NCBI GenBank assembly: GCA_964036275.1
Contig: OZ038437.1
Location: 18,148,859 to 18,212,858, forward strand
DNA length: 64,000 bases
From: Litoditis marina
Lineage: Eukaryota > Nematoda > Chromadorea > Rhabditida > Rhabditidae
Reading direction: 5' to 3'
In this document: piece by piece, positions 44,352 through 56,900 of the stretch
How positions within the stretch are numbered: position 1 is the first letter of the stretch
Layout: every line of letters begins with the position of its first letter
The notes under the pieces: generated by a model
The model's input: only the letters and a program-made list of their open reading frames with translations
What the model was told of the DNA's origin: nothing
The model's database searches: none
Translations under genes and position numbers: made by a program

Positions 44352-46281
44352 AACCTGATCAATGAGTCCCAGATCCGCTCCGCTACAGAACGACTTCCCA
44401 TTTCCCTCCAACACTACTACTCCTATATTTGGAAGTTCTCGGAGATCCTAAAAATCGATAATCAATTACAAAAATAAAATGATTGTATCTATGTTGTAGT
44501 TTGATCTTCATAGACGATAAAGATGGGGAAAAACAGCCGAAATGCAGGCAAATCAAAGGCCAATTCTACAACTAACCGGGTTTTCAGGTAACCTAATCCT
44601 TTTTTGGTAACCTCTTTTTGAGGTTACCCCAGTAGGTAACCTGAAAGTAACCTAAAACTAAAATCCGGTTACCGTTCAAACTAACGGTAAAAACCACATT
44701 TTGCATTAGAAAAACAGGCAACCGGTTTCTCATGTCAGGTTACCAACCGGTTACCTACTGAGGTAACCTGAAAAATAGGTTACCAAACAACCCGGTTAGA
44801 TATAGAATTCACCCGAATCAAACTACAAATAAAGAAAAAACAGAGAAACGTCAGTCTTTTTTTCCTTAGCGAAGGAGAAATACTTCGATGTTCTTACACG
44901 AGACGTTTTCCAGAAACTCACGTGAGCCTCACGCTACTTTTCACTCCTAATTCGAGCACATCAAAACTTTTGTGGTAAAGTTCAAGTTGAGAAGAAATTT
45001 ACTGTTCACCACAAACTTTTCAGCAACACGTCCGAATGCCATTACGTTTTCCGCATTCCCCGAATCATACTGTAGCTATCCACAAGTATATGACAATGAC
45101 TATACCTGAACCACTGTTTTCAATTGTACCATCATGTCACACGATAGTCAATTATTGTTATCTTGTCTGTTCAGAACCGCATTTGAATGTTCTCAATGGA
45201 AAAAAACATTCTTTCAATTGAAACAATTTTTTGAGTGTGTTTTTTCACAATTTGTAAAAATTCTTTCCGAAAACTTGTACAGACTAAACACGTTAATATT
45301 AGCTTAGCCTACTGTAAATTCCACCTTAAAATGGAATAGACTATAACCTACATCGACATTTTCCGAATCGAGATGAATATAACGAAAAAAATACATAGTG
45401 AATGTTTTGTAACCATACTGTAGCTATCCACGAGAATATGACAATGACTATACCTGCACCGCCGTTTTCAATTGTACCATCATATCTCCAGATAGACAAT
45501 TGTTCTTCTCGGGTCGATTTAGGACAATTCTTGCGATTGTCCCATTCTCCTCCAATTCCACTTTCCCGCCCTTCCACGAATTCAAAACGGCGGCCAACTC
45601 CGGAGGGGCGGAGGACTGGAAATAGGGCTGTTATAGGGAGCAACTACATCATAATTGTAGTTTGATGTCATATGAGTTTCCGAGATCAATACACAAATAC
45701 AGAGCTAGGACAACATACATCCTGAACGCTTGCTCAGAGAAGAGGTTTAGAGAAAACTTTTTGTCAGATATAATTTCGCCTTTAAAGCAGGACGATTATG
45801 TGGACCAATCCCGTGTCAACGGTCCTTTAAACTGTAATTGGAAAATGTATTGCAGTTCAAAGGACTGAAGCGTTGGGATCGGACCACATAATCGTCCTTC
45901 TTTAACGACCCATAACAGAAGATGTTAGCACGAAACCATGTAAAACGTGACCGTATAAAATTCTGCTGTGTTTTCCACGTCGGAGTTATGTATTTACTAG
46001 TAGAATGTGTTCACGTGCTCGTATAAACTGTGTGACAAATCAATTTCTTGGCGATATTTGAAAAGCTACATTACAGTATGTTTCTGTCTGTCCTATTACA
46101 ACTAAGAACTTGGGGATATTCTTGAGAACACAGCAAAAAGGACGTAGAACTACTGCAATTGAATCACAAAATTCGCATAAATTCGTTGGTAATAACGCTA
46201 AAACTCAATACTTCATAAAATCAAACTCGAACCGACCGTAAATCTTCTGGCGTTGGTACCAGCCAGTCGCAGTGCGTTCAT
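41376..46281 (-). CDS. ECHDC1-like enoyl-CoA hydratase/isomerase superfamily protein
   Basis: Exons (minus): 46237-46281, 45454-45615, 44355-44447, 43761-43931, 42993-43110, 42427-42491, 41918-42014 and 41376-41458; phases close, giving about 277 aa. Crotonase hallmarks: VLNRPEKNNCLSG, oxyanion-hole FCSGADL, the HGHCLGGATE turn, RMGIVPSWGGA and a C-terminal RSVWGAP. The PSWGG and VWG-P features fit ECHDC1 (ethylmalonyl-CoA decarboxylase, a metabolite-repair enzyme that removes ethylmalonyl-CoA made by acetyl-CoA carboxylase). Exon 1 encodes a basic, acid-free MNALRLAGTNARRFT that could be a mitochondrial presequence. I recall an ECHDC1-like gene beside unc-11 in C. elegans, which would make this conserved synteny. 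Three introns contain decayed duplicates of exon edges, and intron 3 has a large GA tract. Confidence 0.88.
41457..41665. repeat. GA-rich low-complexity tract
   Basis: gaga/ggga repeats with a G11 run, directly upstream (transcription sense) of the final coding exon of the ECHDC1-like gene. On the coding strand it is a long CT tract that may act as an extended polypyrimidine tract. Confidence 0.9.
43290..43345 (-). pseudogene. Decayed copy of ECHDC1-like exon 5 acceptor edge
   Basis: atgcgggactacaggagacc followed by gatctgaaat repeats the exon 5 start and acceptor at about 43088-43115 with a few changes. It lies in the preceding intron and is not used in the model. Confidence 0.65.
43861..44165 (-). 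repeat. Tandem triplication of exon 4 start with its acceptor
   Basis: ggcagacatgtagagaaaca to gctggaatg occurs three times (starting 43883, 43981 and 44103), each encoding on the minus strand ccag acceptor plus SSMFLYMSATLS. Only the copy next to 43931 is continuous with the rest of the exon. The other two are pseudo-exons embedded in GA repeats. Confidence 0.85.
44166..44352. repeat. (GA)n microsatellite in ECHDC1-like intron 3
   Basis: Nearly pure gagaga ending at the exon 3 donor region (44349-44354, gactaacctg). On the coding strand it is CT-rich immediately after the donor. Confidence 0.95.
44573..44806. repeat. ggtaacc foldback element
   Basis: Ends aaccgggttttcaggtaacc and ggttaccaaacaacccggtt are complementary, and the interior has many ggtaacc/ggttacc palindromes. 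In intron 2 of the ECHDC1-like gene. Confidence 0.75.
45055..45160 (-). pseudogene. Decayed copy of ECHDC1-like exon 2 end and donor
   Basis: atactgtagctatccacaag ... ctatacctgaaccactgttt matches 45415-45500 (intron plus donor plus exon 2 end). The match stops after caattgtaccatcat. It is a partial exon-boundary duplication in intron 2. Confidence 0.75.
45783..45905. repeat. ~120 bp palindromic element
   Basis: Begins aaagcaggacgattatgtgg and ends cacataatcgtccttcttta. In intron 1 of the ECHDC1-like gene. Confidence 0.75.
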
Positions 46282-47994
46282 TCTTCAAATTATGTTAATG
46301 TCCTAAATAAATTCGGTTTTACTCATCATAAATAGTGTTGTTATTCATATTTCAAACCATTTAAAAATGATGGACATGAAAGATCTTATTTTCTACCGCT
46401 TATTCTCTTCATTTTGAGAATTCCTTCCTTGTAAATCGACTTGAAAACTCTAAACTCAAACACAGATATTCCATTGTCTCCTACGGTTTTCAACCTGACC
46501 TTCTCAAAAACCACAGAAAAAGACTCTGAAACTTTATTGCGACTTTTCTAACAACATCACAACTAATCGAATAATAAATTAAGTACAACTAAAACATCTA
46601 ACAGGCCGCATATTCAATATTCAACAAAAAAGTGTATGGTTTATCAATATTATTGTATAAAGATGTCTGCAACTCTTCTTAAACACGCTATCTAAACTTT
46701 CTCTAACCATTGATGTATCAGACACATTTTTGTTGAAATACTTATTTCGAATAAATATATCTCTTAAAATTAACCACAAGCTTACCAGAGCTTTCGCGCG
46801 GCAACATACAAAACATTTTTACTTGAAAAATTTAAAATTAATAAATATACTCTCATACACAGCGAAAAAATCAGCAGATGAAAAACTCGACTGGGAATAA
46901 TAGAACAACCTTTCAAAGTGAGATGAATTGAAAAGGAAAACTGTCATAACGTGCTGAGATGTTAATTATAGTTATAGAGCAAAGGGGGTACATAGTGAAA
47001 TTACTAGTGAAATTACAGGCTCGCAGCACTAACCGAGATAAATGTTAGAAGTTCAAACAATCCAAAGTTTGAATTGGACTCTCATAACGGGTTCGCTTAA
47101 GCATTACACTTTTCTTACAACGCGGGTGCATGCCGTTCAAAAAAGAAAAGTTATAATAGTCACGTACGCTCTAATAATTCATTTCGGTCGCCTTTAAAGA
47201 AGGACGATTATGTGGTCCAATCCCAACGCTCCAGTCCTTTAAACTGCTAAACATTGTTCAATTGCAGTTTAAAGGACCGATTGGCCGGGATTGGTTCACA
47301 CAATCTCCTCCTTTAAGCTAAACTCTAACATTAATCTCGGTCAGACTCCAAAAAGCGTGAAAAATCAATACATCTGAGCGAAAGTGGCATAAAAATTCAA
47401 GAAGCTAAAAAATTACTCACAGAAATTTCTAGGTCCAGATATATACTGAGAAAAGGCTACTATATCTAGATTTACAACAACACGGTACTAGTAAAAGAAG
47501 AATTATTGGAGAATTATGGCCGAGTACAACAATGTATCATGCGAAATCAATAAATTATCCAGAAAAATTGCACACAGCTGAAATAATGTTTGATACATTA
47601 TTCTGTCTATGTTGATCTAATTTACAAACATGAGATTGGTAACCACTTATATACCTCAAACCACGTTGGTTAACTTGGAAAAGGTGTAATTGGGTTATAA
47701 ATCGAAATCAATAGATCAATAATCAACTAACTTTTCAAGTAACCAACGGAGCAACAGCTACAGCTCACCGGAGAACCATAACAAAGTGCATACAGATCTA
47801 GTATTGGGGGGGGGGGCAGAACTATCATACTTACAGAATCTCAGCGGCAATATCATCCTTCATGTTAGGAATCTACCAAAATGACAACTCGTACAACCAT
47901 TCCAAACTGACAAATGGGGGCGTGGTCTAATTTGGGAAGGAAATCAATGGGAAATGGTCAATTGACTGGCGGACTGAAAATTTGAGAAAACTTC
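46282..47994. other. Intergenic region between unc-11 3' end and ECHDC1-like 5' end
   Basis: 1.7 kb with the unc-11 3' UTR and the promoter side of the ECHDC1-like gene. It contains one palindromic element at 47191-47318 and a G11 tract near 47804. No coding exon seen. The gap is too long for a typical nematode operon (usually about 100 bp). Confidence 0.55.
47191..47318. repeat. ~120 bp palindromic element
   Basis: Begins tttaaagaaggacgattatg and ends cacacaatctcctcctttaa. Confidence 0.75.
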
Positions 47995-50900
47995 TTAGAA
48001 ACCGCTGAACGGGTCATTCGGCTGCTGCTGAGGCTGTACCTGGAAACATCAAAGTTGATGGAAACGAAAAGTTTTTGAACACGAAATCCTAACCAGGTGA
48101 AACGTGACCGTTTCGGAATTGTAACGACGTAACCAAATGTGTCTATTTGCCACTCAAAGACCGCCACTTGTAATTATAATCTTTACCAATGTGGCTGTTT
48201 GCATCATTTCTATTTGAGTAACGTTCTCTGAAAAACCTCCTCGGCTTTCAACACAAAACTCACCACGACAGTTCGACTGTATTTGTTCTGTCCAAAATTA
48301 GGCAGAAAAGCGTAGCTCCAGCGAGAAGATGGGTGGGGGGGGGGGCTAAAGTATCATACCCAATCACTATCCACTTACCGACTGCTGTGGCATCTGTTGT
48401 TGCATTCCATAACCCATTTGGGGCTGCTGTTGTCCCCCGTACATACCGTAACCCATTTGCTGTGGTTGTTGCTGCATGCCATACATACCTGAAAGCTATC
48501 TGTCAATAAAAACGTGGGAATAAAACATGTAAAATGTGGCAAAAATACTTCAAATTTGACTAGCAAAACTTTGGGTCGCCGTAACTTCATCTTAAGAAAT
48601 ATGTGAAATCTCCTCAACTACAAATACCTTCGCTTCTCTCTTAGGTAGATCAAAACGTGGACACAACTAAAATTACAACAACTGTCAATAATCTAATACT
48701 GCACCCACCCGGTTGCTGTTGTTGTTGCTGTTGCATCCATTGCATCTGTTGCTGCGGGGGCTGCCCATATTGGGACTGGGGCTGCCCATACATCTGGGGC
48801 TGGGCCCCATATTGGGGCTGCTGTTGTTGCATGGGCTGCTGGGGCATCGGGGGTCTAGATGGAGGTCCCGCAGTGCTGTTGTTTCCCCATGGGACCGCTT
48901 GGCTGAATAGAATAGAATCCAATTACATAGGAAATGAACAGAATATATTAGCTTGTAGAGTTAGTTTGATCTAAACATCGAATCTGAGATGAAAGACTAA
49001 AGTGAAAGGGAGGGGGATGGTAGGTGAAACCACATACACTCATACACATCAGAAAAGACCGACAGCATTGTTTTAGCATGTGTTACCACTACAACACACT
49101 TTTCGGAAATTGAAAAACTTGTGAGATTTCCAATATTAATGAAGACAGGTAACTTCCCATTATAACAAATATCAACTTTAAATAAACGTATGACTACAAT
49201 AAATGCTGCTATGGCTATCTGAGCAAACCCCGATAATTACAGTGTACTAACGCGTACGCGACAGAGTAGAAATACATTTTTCACCCAGAAAGCCCGAAAC
49301 ACCCTTTACAATTACATAAAAAAACAAATACACAAACAGCTTGAATTTTCCCACCTCTGCTGTGCTTTGCCGCCATTATTGATATTCAAATTGTCCGCCA
49401 GACTCGAGAGGGCGGTGTCGATATCTCCACTCATCTTGTGCTGCGGCTGAGAGGTGTTGAAGGAAGAGTCTGGAATAGTAGTGAAATTACCGGCATCAGT
49501 TACGAAGAGCAGAAACCTCTTCACAACTAGGTGATGAAGCCGCCCCTATTTGGGAACATTGGCTACTTGCCAGGATTCCTAGAACTCAGAAAAGAATATA
49601 AATATGCACACAGCCCAGGAATATTGTCTATTGGTACCAGATCCTTATTTCAGCTGAACATAATACGATCAAAGAGAAAACTGTTTAAAATCTAACTGCA
49701 GTGCTTCCCATCAAAATGATACAATACGAAATCTTACACACACAACAATGCTAATAAAAACAACACAAGTATAATGAATATCAACAACACTTTCACACAA
49801 CAACAACAAATATTCACGTGAACGCGTGAAAGTACACGTTTACGTGTACCATCCAATCGCACCTATCTGAGACTGTTCCCCAGGGGGTTGGTAGCCTGGA
49901 AAACAACAATGAATACTTTGAACTCACATAATCTCATGTATCTCAAAACCCCAAATGGCTCAAAGTTAGAAAAACTCATCGATAACTGCAAGTTTACTCG
50001 AGATTAATGTATTAGATTAGAAGTAGGTTTCTAGAAAATAAACAGAAACAGAAAAATACAGAAGTTCGTCTATCTACTGTACGTAAACAATCAGAACATA
50101 TTCTGACAGCCGGTGACCGACTGGTTCAAAGCAAAGGTAATCCTATGAAATATTACTTTAACCCCTCCCTCAATTAACCCTCACACGTATCTTACCCTGA
50201 TGTATACTTTAACCCCCCCCCTACCACTTGATACTTATCTATACCTAGCTCCCCCAACCTACCCTGATGTGCTGGCGACTGTTCCGTACTGCTACCGGTA
50301 GTCTGAGCCTGCATCAAATGAGCGGGAAACGCCGGTTGGGCGGTGTAACTTCCGTCCATGTGGGCTGAAAACATAGTCGATGACACAACAATACATAAGA
50401 CACAGCAGAACAGTAAAGTCGAGAACACCTGAAAGCTGTTTGAACGCTCTCAATCAAGATATACATCATATTTTCTAGGTAAACCTAAACCTTTCCGACC
50501 CTATTCTAAAGTTTCAACTGCACAATTCGTTCCCATTTCGTCCTCGTTAGTGATAGATGTTGCTCGTGCTAGATATTTTAGACACCTATTTTTGTATCAA
50601 CTTATCAATAAATTGGTTGCATGCTATTCTAAACCACTCACAGAAAGGTGTCTGTTCGTAAATGCCCAGTCTCTGTTGCTGTGCCACCGGAATGGGGGCG
50701 GAGCTTGGCTCGGTGCCAATGGATGAAGCCCCGCCCACTGGCTGGGACGAGACCACCGACGAATAAGAAGAGTCTGCAATCATAGTTGGGATAGGGTCGA
50801 AGATATTTGTAGTTTGACTCCTATTCCATACGTGAACCGCGTTTCGGGATCGAACTACAACGATTAGTGGATCGATTTCTATAACACGATGATTGCGAAA

Positions 50901-53900
50901 ACACAGTCTTGATACCAAAATACGTTAATCTTAGTCATAATTATGATAACAAAACACCAGTCTGACTAATCCCCAAAGAAACATAGTTTTCCCAATGAAA
51001 CATATTCCAAAAGGTACAATTTCGTTAAATTAGCCCACCACCCACCTTGGTATGGGTTGGTTCCAAACGGCTGCTGATCAAACTGGGCTGGCGCGTTGCC
51101 GTAGTCTGAAAAAAATATGATAATCTCAATTATAATTTGTATTACAAAACAGACAACATCCAATGATGTAGACAACTATATAGCATAGAATGAATGAAAA
51201 ATGCCCTCAAATATAGATAACAAACTACTTCGCTGCAACGCGAAAACCGAACGAGCGAAAATCGCCCTAACTAGTAGATTTCTTGCAGTCTAACTACATA
51301 CATAGTTTCCGCTTGAACTGGTAAAACTGATTTCTCCCAACTAAGTAAAAACCCATTTTATCAATGCATTTTCTAAACTGTTTAAAACGTGTACATAGAA
51401 TCGTAATACACTTTTTTCACCCAACGATGAAACATAAAACTAACTCTGCTGATTCTGCTGTGTTTCAGCGGCAAATGGGTTGACGGAGGCGTTTTGGGGC
51501 GGCGCCCCAAAGTCCGGCTGCCATTGGGCCACGGCTGGGGCTTCTGGGGCGGCGGCCCCACTCAGGAAGGGGTTAGTGTCTCCGGCGGGTTCTCAAGAGA
51601 GACAAGATGATCAAAGTACAAAATAAGGGTCAAAGTACAAATCAGAGAAGTAAGTACACTATATAAACAACGATAATACACTACGAGATACAACAACACT
51701 ACTACAACACATAACATAATATTCACAATCATCTAAAGAAATCAATATCTGAACTTGGAACAGAAAACAACGAGAACAACAACAATATCAAAGGCAGGGC
51801 GACTTTGTTGGATGATTCATCGACTTACCAGTTTTTCTTCGAAATCGGGATTTCAAACCACCTCAATTCCAAAAATTGTCTAACTTTACTGCTAAAAACT
51901 CATTTCCCAACCTGTTTCTCAATGAAGTTATCCAGATGAAACACCTGATTTTTCTGTGGACAACAAAGTCGCCTTGTGTATGAACAATATCAATGACAAC
52001 AACATCACAATAGAGAAGCACGGCAGTTTCATTTGAGAACGGTTCCTCAACCTCGTTTTCATCGTAGAGATATCAAAATGACTGTGTCTGGCGGATCTCA
52101 TGAGGTATGTGCAAATCTATGTTGTAGTTGTAGTTTGGTCTCAAAACACATCACAACTACCCAACAAAACTACCAACAGCAACCTCTGACGAAATTACTG
52201 CTTAGATATATCTGTTAGGTCGTCCGCAAATTAAGCCCCGCCCCCTCACCTATATTAAGCCCCGCCCCCTCACCTATGCCGTTCTGGTGACCTCCATTCT
52301 GCTGTGGATTGGCCGAGAACGCGCGTTGGAAGTCGACTCCGCTGAATCCGTTGGCTGATGACGTCATCGGTTGAGAATATGACGTCATGGCTGGCTGGGT
52401 GTACTGCAGCGGCTGGTTACTGTAGGATACAGTAGACGAGGAGGCAACTACAACACACAACCATACTCTGAGGCACGAAAACAACCACCAATACACAGTA
52501 CGCGGGGGTTGAACTGAAGAAATGCGTGCAACCAAGCATAATTGAACAATTGTTTATCCGACTAGAAAATGAAAATTAGAAAAAACACCATTATGCGGCG
52601 GAATACAGAAGAAACCGGATATCTAGAACCCATGAGGGAATTAGGAAAAAAGGATCTTAAAAAAAAACAGTTCAATTCCATGACACTCATTCGAGTTTTC
52701 AAAATAGTTGGCGATATTCAGAATTCAGGCAGATTAGAATATCAACCGGATTGATAATAAAAGCAATAAGCTCTATACATAGGAATTTCGTGACCAGGGT
52801 TAAATCCGCAGTGAACCCGTAGTAAGGCGAACCCGTGCTAGATCCGCAGTAAACGTGCAGTAAACCCGCAGTAAACGTGCAGTAAACCCGCAGTAGATTC
52901 ATAGTAAACTATTCAAAAGTGCGTGTTTCGTGTGGAAATTCAATATTATAACTCAAAAACTGAAGGGATAAACGTATCGGAGATTATACAAATCAGTTCC
53001 GAGAAAATGAGCAGATAATTTTTTTCAAGTCTGACAGTTCAACTTTTTTTCGATCGTTATGATGAGTTCCTGACAACTGCATTTCTACAATATGAGTATT
53101 CAATCGTTTAAAATGGAATGAATTGACATTTTACTTAGAAAATCATGATGAAAAACCATATAATGGAAATTTAAGAGAAGAACTTTCATAGTTATGGCTC
53201 ATCGCTTCAATTTCTTTACCAATTCATGATTGTCCAAAAATTTGTTCCGATATCCTGATGTACAACTAATATTCATGCATATTGGAAAATTGAATGCATT
53301 TTCACCCTTAAAAACGAATTTTGAAAAAAAAAATTTCCGCCCCTACTTAAGTACGGACTTCTCCATCACTAGTCGTTGAGGTTTGAGTTGATTTCGGTTT
53401 AATTACCCAAGTTTGAGGTACTTTTCGAGAACAGAAAGGTATCCTATTTTCCTTTGACGTTGATAGGGAGCATGGAGCGCTCCTATTGCGTTAAATGAAA
53501 CTATTTTTTGAAAAAGTATTATTCTAGATTATTTGTGGTAGATTTGAATATCAATTGGTTTACTGCGCAGTTACTGCGGGTTTACTGCAGATTTACTGCC
53601 GATTCACCCCTGGTAGTACCGCGGTACTACCAGCGGTAAATCGGCAGTCAAACCGGGGTAGAACTGCAGTAACTTTGCTGTCAATTAGCGGTTTTTATTT
53701 CCCTGTGTTACTTCACAAAACTCGGTTGTTTTTGTAAAAAAAAAGTTTGGTTGGTTTTAAAAAAGCGATTCAGTTGCTATCATATCAACCCGGTTGCTTA
53801 TGTAATTGGCAATTCGCCAGATCTAGAAACTAGAATCTAGAAAACCCAAACCAACCATTCATTCCGCCTCCGCCCATCTGTGGGTACATGGAGGTCCCTG

Positions 53901-56900
53901 GATTGGCTGCCGGGGCGGCGGCGAACTGGGCGAACGGGTTGGTCGCATCTACACCGGCCGGTTGTTGTTGCTGCTGAAGGCGATTACGATGAACAACAAT
54001 ACTCAGACCATCTCAGAACAAGCGTCGTTGCAAAACAGTAAATTACTGTTTTTACAGCGTGGCTGTCATATATATTGATTTTCCCCCTCGTCGTCTGACG
54101 TCTCTCGGGGCACACTATTTCTCTAGATTTGTTGCAATACAGTTTTGACCAGACGCGAATTTGTAATTAACAGCCTATGGTCTGAGATAAGCTGATAATT
54201 ACCAATTCGCGTTTGGTCGAGACTGTATTGCAACAAATCTGGAGATATCCCCGAAGAGACGTCAGACGACGAGAGGGGAAATCAATATATATGACAGCCA
54301 CGCTGTATAAACAGTAAATTACTGTTCTGCAACGACGCTTGTTCTGAGTAACCATCGAACAGAATCAGAAATCAGAACCCAGTGAAACAAGTAACTTTCC
54401 AGTTGCACGTTACAAGTAACTTTCACATTTCATCTATTGTCATCCCATTTGTATCATTATTACCCCATTTTCCCACAATATCTTATATCTATGAGCAATA
54501 AAATTATTATTATTATTATTATTATTAATAATAATACTATCACTAACCTGCGTGGGTGCATTGAAAAGGTCGAGGAGGTCATCGTTCGTTTTGGGTGCAT
54601 TTGTTCCATTGGAGGAGGCGTCCGCCGCGAAAGGATTGAATTGGGAGACATTGCCTGGAAATAAGAATATTAATATTGACATAAAAAGAAAAGTAAACAA
54701 AACTAACTATAGATAGAGCAATCGGCCTTTTAAAACTCATTTCAGACAAAAGTGCATGGAGAAATGTTTGGGTTATCCCACGACGATCACGGAAAAAGAC
54801 GGGCTTAAACTATCATTTGGTTTGGTTCGCTACGTGCTACTCTTTGTGAATTGAGCCAAGTATTGCTCAGAGCTTTTGATGTGCTTGACGGATCAGAGTA
54901 CAACTCCCAGCAAAGAAGGCCGAATAGTCTTGACAACCGAAAAAACAACAAGTACTTTTGGTCCTTGTTCATTTTCAAAAAAAAGTGGTCGTGTTAAAAT
55001 CTACACAAATCGTTAACGAACTCCCGGGGTACAATTAATAAAAGTAACCGAATCAATACCAATCGATAACCAACCACTATGACCTGACTTTAACTGAATG
55101 AGGGTCTTTTTTTTTTACTTTTATAACTATTTCAACAGCTATACCAGTGGATTGACCAAAAATCAATAAAAGTAACCGAATCAATATCAATCGATAACGA
55201 ACCACTAGCTGGTGCTGCTCCCTGCTGTCTCTTTTGTTCCTCGAACTGTCTCAGTCGTTCCTTCTCCAGCTCAATGTAGCGCTGACGCTCGTTCTCGGCC
55301 ACACTCGGCTGACCCTGAGAAAGAAAATCGATAAACACGCTCAATCAATAAACGTAGCAAAAATAGACCGAAACATAGGAGATGACCACAGTCCACAGAT
55401 GAAATGTAGTTTAAATTCGATATACGCCAGAAGTCATAACTTTCGACAGAGCAAGAATGGGCTCAAATCACAAACATAGCCAGTTGGAGCCTACGCCGTA
55501 CATGCTTGCTTTGTAAAGTCGCAAACCCTGTAGTACACAGATCATGATTTGTCGGCCAATTACACAAGCAACCGGGTTGATATCAACCAAAAAGCAACCC
55601 GGTTGCTTTTGTAAAGAAAATTCGGTTGCTGTCAGAAAGCAACCAAACTCCTTTTTAGAACCAACCAACCTTCTTCCTTCACAAAAGCAACCAAGTTTTG
55701 TGAAGTACTAGAGCTTGTTGATTTCATTATCAACCCGTTTGCTTTGAAAATCAACCTAGTTTTCTTTACAAAAGCAACCGGGTTGACTTTTGGTTGATAT
55801 CAACCCGGTTGCTTCTGTAATCCGCTATCCGCCTGATGATTTGCCGAACTGGTACACGAGGCCGAAACGGGAAAATCTCTATTGGCGTCAATGCGACAAT
55901 TGAAACGTGATGGAAGGTAGAGGTCCGAGTTTAGAGTGGCGCTTGAACGAAGGCAAATACTAAAACAAAAAATAACCCGAACGACTGATTCAGTTACTCA
56001 CCTGGAAACCGCCGGAAATTGAGAAGTTGTTGACTTGCGACTGAACCGCTTGGGACTGAAAAAGAAGAAATCAGTGAGCCTGTTATTCGAAGTTACGATA
56101 AAATTGAGTGAATAAACAGACTATTTTTGCATCATAAGTCATACCTTGCGTAAGTAAATAGTCCATTCGGAGCTACAGACTTAACTTCTCCATATGAATG
56201 ATTTTAAATCAAGAAACTCTTATCGTTTTCGGAAAAAAATGTTCCTTTTGACCTTTTTTTTCAAGTTTTCCGACTAATCGAACCACTTTACTGGGCTGAG
56301 TAATATTATCACTACTGTAACTACCCCCCTACCTGTTGAGTGAATGCGGATTCATTATTTAGAGTCTTCTTCACCCAAAATCACAAAATTTGAGGCATTC
56401 TTTGGGTGATTTGAGGCATTCTTTGATCATTATTATTAGTATCATTTTTATTATTATCAATGTAACTACCTGTTGTGTGGGTGCCGGTGGTCGTCCTCCC
56501 TCCATATGAATGAGATGTGCCTCCAGCGCCTCCAGAAGAGAGGCGGGGGCCCTCGTGAGATCCGGAATCTCCCCTCGATCGATACCCACTGATTCGGCTA
56601 CGCGAAGGAATTCGGAGACTTTGTCTAGACGTGTCTGAAAAAATCGATATTTTATATCGGGTACTTAATCGATATTTGATTGGAACCAGACAAATCCAAC
56701 TGTATTAATTCATCCTTTAGATGAGTCATCTAAACATTTCATCGACTGCTAAGCCGATGCAAAAAGCCATGATCGGACTATAAATTTCACCAAAAAAGTA
56801 GTTTTTATCCCAAAAAAAGGCTCGGGAGGTGATATACATTCGCAATAAGGTTAAGTTGAATCATTTATATCATATACCACAAGATGTGATTCTAACTTTT

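Noticed and set aside
43728..44414. 228-codon minus-strand frame full of Ser-Leu repeats joining two ECHDC1-like exons
   Set aside because: The Ser-Leu part translates the GA tract; good donor and acceptor sites remove it and leave a crotonase domain of normal length.
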